A stretch of DNA of 64,000 bases from Actinomycetes bacterium (GTDB lineage: Bacteria; Actinomycetota; Acidimicrobiia; Acidimicrobiales; RAAP-2), in the NCBI GenBank assembly GCA_021786095.1, contig JAJYNX010000018.1:25960-89959 (forward strand). The letters are read 5' to 3'. Under the pieces are notes generated by a model. It was given only the letters and a program-made list of their open reading frames with translations. It had not been told where the DNA came from and searched no databases. Both the position numbers and the translations under genes were made by a program. This document shows positions 60,100 to 64,000 of the stretch, in pieces. The stretch's first letter is position 1; every line of letters begins with the position of its first letter.

Positions 60100-61759
60100 G
60101 CATCTTGCCCGCGGGATTGCGCGGCAACGGCTCACGGGTCAGGACGATACGTGTGGGAACCTTGAAGGCGGCCAGACGAACCCGCAGGTGCTCACGCAGC
60201 TCCTCGACCTCGAGTTGCTCCCCGGACTTGAGCATCACCACGCAGGCGACCTCCTCCCCGAGACGCTCGTCGGCCAGGCCGAACACCGCCGCCTCGTAGA
60301 CCGCCGGATGCTCGTAGATCGCCGCCTCGACCTCAGCGGAGTAGACGTTCTCACCCCCGCGGATGATCATGTCCTTCGCCCGATCCTCGATGTAGAGGAA
60401 CCCCTCCGCGTCGAGCCGCCCGAGGTCGCCGGTGCGCAGCCACCCGTCCACCAGAGTGTCCGCCGTCGCCTCGGGCTGGTTCCAATAGCCGCGGATGAGC
60501 GTCGGCGACGACACCCAGATCTCCCCGGCGTCACCGACGCTCACCGGTCGGCCCGCGCCGTCGCGAATCTCCACGTCCATGACGATGGTGGGCGTACGCC
60601 CCGTGGAGGTGGGATGGCTCACGTAGTCGTCACCGAAGTTGCCGGGACCGTAGGCGTTGGTCTCCGTCATGCCGTAGGCCAGAGACGGACGACCCTTCAC
60701 GAAGGCGCGATCGACCCGCTCCACCAGGGTGGGCGGAGCCGGGGCGCCACCGCCCCCGATCGACGAGAGCGAGCTCGTGTCGTAGCGCGAGAAGTCGGGG
60801 CTCTCGAGGAGATCCCAGGACTGGGTCGGCACGCCGACGAAGCTCGTGACGCGGTGGCGCTCGATGAGCTCCAGCGCCCGCTCGGGCTCCCAGCGGTGCA
60901 TCATCACCAGCTTGAAGTGCCACGAGAAGCACGACATCATCACGGGGATGCAGCCGGTGACGTGGAAGAGCGGCACCACGAGGATGAAGCAGGGCGCCAG
61001 ACCCGACCCGGACTCTCCGGGCTCGCGGCGCGCGTCGATGATCGCGGGACCCGCGGCGAAGGCCATGATCGTCTGAGTGATCGCTCGGTGCGTCGACACG
61101 GCCCCCTTGGGTCGACCCGTCGTACCCGAGGTGTACAGGATGGTGGCGTCGTCGTCCGGCCCGATCGGCACGTCGGGCATCGCCGCCCCGCGCACGACCA
61201 CGTCGCGCCAGGGCGTCACTCCCGGCGCGGGCTCCGCCTCGTCGCCGAGGCGCACGCCCACGATCGGCACGCCCGCGCGTCGCGCGGGCTCGACGGCGCG
61301 CGCCGCCCGCTCGGCGTCGGCGATCAGCACCACGGGGCCCGCGTCATCGATGGCGTAGGCCAGCTCCTCGCTCGTCCACCACGCGTTGAGCGAGACCGAG
61401 ACCGCGCCCACCGACAAGATGGCGGCGAAGGCGACCACCCACTCGGGAAGGTTGCGCATGGCGATGGCGACCCGGTCGCCCGGTCGCACGCCGTAGCGCG
61501 TGACGAGTGCGTGGCCCAGGGCGTCCGCCTCGCGCATCACCTCGTCGAAGGTCCACTCCTCGTCCTCGTACACCAAAAACGTGCTCTCCACGCCGCGGGC
61601 CAGATCGAAGAAGCCCCGCACGGTCGCGGGCGCGTTCACGAACTGGCGCGTCGTCACGCCCGCCACCGTCACCTCGGTGGTCTCGAAGGGCATCCCCGGG
61701 GCCGAGACCATCGCGATCGCCTCGGGCAGGCTGTGCGCCACGTGCTCCCCTCTCACCAC
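60065..61759 (-). CDS. AMP-dependent acyl-CoA synthetase/ligase
   Basis: ILYTSGTTGRPKGAVSTH; YGMTETNA; GWLRTGDLGRLD. Confidence 0.92.
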   Translation of the reverse strand: MVRGEHVAHSLPEAIAMVSAPGMPFETTEVTVAGVTTRQFVNAPATVRGFFDLARGVESTFLVYEDEEWTFDEVMREADALGHALVTRYGVRPGDRVAIAMRNLPEWVVAFAAILSVGAVSVSLNAWWTSEELAYAIDDAGPVVLIADAERAARAVEPARRAGVPIVGVRLGDEAEPAPGVTPWRDVVVRGAAMPDVPIGPDDDATILYTSGTTGRPKGAVSTHRAITQTIMAFAAGPAIIDARREPGESGSGLAPCFILVVPLFHVTGCIPVMMSCFSWHFKLVMMHRWEPERALELIERHRVTSFVGVPTQSWDLLESPDFSRYDTSSLSSIGGGGAPAPPTLVERVDRAFVKGRPSLAYGMTETNAYGPGNFGDDYVSHPTSTGRTPTIVMDVEIRDGAGRPVSVGDAGEIWVSSPTLIRGYWNQPEATADTLVDGWLRTGDLGRLDAEGFLYIEDRAKDMIIRGGENVYSAEVEAAIYEHPAVYEAAVFGLADERLGEEVACVVMLKSGEQLEVEELREHLRVRLAAFKVPTRIVLTREPLPRNPAGKMLKRQMPEQYFS

Positions 61760-61842
61760 GGCGTCCTGTCGCGCGGCTCGTCTTGCTAAAACGGAAACAT
61801 GTTAACGCCACGTCACGGCTCCCCACGAGTCGAGGCACCGTG

Positions 61843-62148
61843 ATGCGCCTCACCGTGCACGCGCACCCCGGATCGCGACGCCGCACGATCACGGTGCGCG
61901 ACGGCCAGCTCGAGGTCTACGTCGCGGCGCGCGCGGTGGACGGTGCCGCCAACGAGGACGTCCGCCGGACTCTGGCCGACGCCCTCGGCGTCGCGCTGTC
62001 CGACGTGAGCGTCGTGCGCGGCGCGCGGGCACGCCACAAGACCGTCGCCGTGGCCGGGGACGAGAACGAGCTCGCGGTGCGCCTCGACGCGCTGCGCGCT
62101 CGCGCGACGCCACCGGAACCACCACCGACGCGCGGCAACTCGGCGTAG
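61843..62148 (+). CDS. DUF167 (YggU) family protein
   Basis: MRLTVHAHPGSRRRTITV...DGAANEDVRRTLADALGV. Confidence 0.8.
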   Translation: MRLTVHAHPGSRRRTITVRDGQLEVYVAARAVDGAANEDVRRTLADALGVALSDVSVVRGARARHKTVAVAGDENELAVRLDALRARATPPEPPPTRGNSA

Positions 62149-62185
62149 AGTGGTCGCGTTCGCAACCTGAACGAAAGCGAGACCG

Positions 62186-62485
62186 GTGATCGGCGTCAAC
62201 TACCCGCTGGCGGACCTGGTGGTGTCGATGCTGTATCTGGCGCTGATCGTCTTCTGGCTGATGCTGGTGTTCCACGTAATGGCGGACCTCGTCCGTAGCC
62301 ACGACCTCAGCGGCGGGGCCAAGGCGCTGTGGGTCCTCTTCATCCTGGTCCTCCCGCTCGCGGGCACGCTGATCTACCTCGTCGCCCGAGGCGGCTCGAT
62401 GCACGAACGCGACCAGCGAGCCGTGCGCGACCGGCAGCGCGACCTCGAGGACTACATCCGCTCCATCGCGCACTCCAAGGAGTGA
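62186..62485 (+). CDS. Small membrane protein, PLDc_N-type
   Basis: FWLMLVFHVMADLVRSHDLSGGAKALWVLFILVLPLAGTLIYLVARG. Confidence 0.75.
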   Translation: MIGVNYPLADLVVSMLYLALIVFWLMLVFHVMADLVRSHDLSGGAKALWVLFILVLPLAGTLIYLVARGGSMHERDQRAVRDRQRDLEDYIRSIAHSKE

Positions 62486-63412
62486 CTACGCCAGCGCCGC
62501 CGACCCCGCGTTGCGCTGACTGAGGCGCTCCACCGAGGCCGCAAGACGCGAGACGACCTCGGCGAGTTCGGTGCGCGCGTGCTCCGCGTCCGCCGAGAGG
62601 TTCTCCAGGTGCGCCACGTCCCACAGGGCCAGGACCGGGTTCACCACGTCACGCACGTACTGGCTCAACCCGTAGATCCCCTCGCGCGCGATGCGCACCG
62701 CGTGGCGCGTGAAGTTGGGGATGCCCGTGCCGGGCATGGTGAAGCCGCTGATCTGACGCAGAGTCGCGATCATCATCGCCGAGGGATCGATCGCGAAGGC
62801 CGCCTGGGCCAGGTCCCGATAGAAGAGATAGTGCTTCGTCTCATCGCCGGCGATCAGCGCGAGGATGTTGCGACCCATGCGGTCGTCCTTCGGCAGGTGG
62901 GCGCCCGTATTGCGGTGCGCGATCTGGGTGGCGCGCTCCTGGAACGAGACGTAGCAGATGAGGTCGGCGAAGGTCGGCGGATGGGGGACCTCCCCCTTGC
63001 GCATCTGCACTCGTCGTCCGTCCTCGAGCAGCGTCGGGTCGATGCAGCGGCTCACGTGGACCCAGTCGCGCATCACCATCGCGTGTCGATTCTCCTCCAT
63101 CGTCCACTGGTGGTTCCAGTCGCGGATCGGGTGATCCGCGGGGGCGTGGTCGAACAGGCTGCACGTGTAGTAGGGCAGGTTGTCCTCCGTGAGCAGGTTC
63201 ACGTAGATCGAGCTGCGCACGCCCTCGGCCAGCGGGTAGTCCGACGGCGACCACGGTCGATCAGTGAAACTCTCCCCACGCCCCCACTCGATCTGCTCGT
63301 GGGGGTACCACAGACGCGGCGCCTCGAGATGACGGTTGAGGAGGCGCTCCACGTCGGGCTTGATCTCCTCGACCAGGTCCACACGGGGACCCGGCGCTCG
63401 CTTGACAACCAT
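62486..63412 (-). CDS. Acyl-ACP desaturase (ferritin-like, DesA/FA_desaturase_2)
   Basis: WTMEENRHAMVMRDWV; IAGDETKHYLFYRDLA (EENRH, DETKH di-iron motifs). Confidence 0.88.
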   Translation of the reverse strand: MVVKRAPGPRVDLVEEIKPDVERLLNRHLEAPRLWYPHEQIEWGRGESFTDRPWSPSDYPLAEGVRSSIYVNLLTEDNLPYYTCSLFDHAPADHPIRDWNHQWTMEENRHAMVMRDWVHVSRCIDPTLLEDGRRVQMRKGEVPHPPTFADLICYVSFQERATQIAHRNTGAHLPKDDRMGRNILALIAGDETKHYLFYRDLAQAAFAIDPSAMMIATLRQISGFTMPGTGIPNFTRHAVRIAREGIYGLSQYVRDVVNPVLALWDVAHLENLSADAEHARTELAEVVSRLAASVERLSQRNAGSAALA

Positions 63413-63527
63413 GGCGGTCCTTCATTCTCCGTGCGTCATCGCAACGACTCCAGCGTAGTGCCACCCCGCGATCGGCCATGAGGAAACGCCCCCTGTGCGA
63501 AAATTCACGCAGTAGCATGGGATCTCC

Positions 63528-64000
63528 GTGCGAGCCCTCGATACTCTCGTGCCCCGTGACTTTCGCCAGGGGTTGCGGGGGCCCCTGCGCAGGTTCTACC
63601 TGTGCGTGGTGCTCAACGCCGTCGGCAACGGCCTGACCCTGTCCTTCTTCGTCGTGTACCTGCACAACGTGCGCCACTTCTCGACCGGCTTCGCCACCCT
63701 CCTGCTCTCGGCGTCGGCGGTCGCCGGACTGGTGGCGAGCCCGCTGTGGGGCACCCTGACCGACCGCTGGGGACCCGTGCGCATCATCCTGCTGTCCTAC
63801 GCGACCAGCGCGATCGCGCTGGTCGGCTGGGCCTTCGCCCACACGCGCCTCCAGGCGGTCGTGGCGGCCCTGGTCCTCGCGTTCTTCGGTGCGGCGAGCT
63901 GGGGCCCCGCCAGTACCATGCTGAGCCGGATGGTCGACGAGACCCAGCGCCAGCGCGCCTTCGGCTTCAACTTCATGCTACTCAACCTCGGCATCGGCCT
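63528..64000 (+). CDS. MFS transporter (partial, runs off window)
   Basis: FYLCVVLNAVGNGLTLSFFVVYLHNVRHFSTGFATLLLSASAVAGLVASPLWGTLTDRWG. Confidence 0.8.
   Translation, partial: MRALDTLVPRDFRQGLRGPLRRFYLCVVLNAVGNGLTLSFFVVYLHNVRHFSTGFATLLLSASAVAGLVASPLWGTLTDRWGPVRIILLSYATSAIALVGWAFAHTRLQAVVAALVLAFFGAASWGPASTMLSRMVDETQRQRAFGFNFMLLNLGIG

Overview
This is a GC-rich window that looks actinobacterial, plausibly Acidimicrobiia-like; the lineage is an inference from gene content and order. Most of it is dense chromosomal housekeeping sequence: rpsB-tsf-pyrH-frr-(cdsA), a xerC-type recombinase, an MtrAB-LpqB-like two-component operon, rsfS/nadD, a type II DAHP synthase, MoxR/VWA, proBA, obg, rpmA/rplU, RNase E/G, mreBCD-PBP2, ndk-folC-clpX-clpP-tig, a pot ABC operon, ftsH, a glucuronate-catabolism cluster (uxaC-uxuB-manD plus gntK), clpS, surE and mmsA. 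There are four tRNAs: Pro-TGG, Arg-TCT, His-GTG and Lys-CTT. The clear accessory island is at about 31.4-34.9 kb. It holds an IS110-family transposase next to an IS607-type serine recombinase and TnpB, ending just before tRNA-Pro, so two kinds of RNA-guided element (bridge RNA and omega RNA/reRNA) are side by side. Within it, the leader between the divergent transposases contains an 87-nt interrupted inverted repeat with symmetric 6-nt internal loops. The 3' end of tnpB is rich in hairpins. TnpB itself is in the same frame as the recombinase but separated by one amber stop, has no canonical start codon for its N-terminus, and has lost one zinc-finger Cys. No CRISPR array, rRNA or prophage was seen. 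All assignments come from reading motifs; no searches or folding were run.
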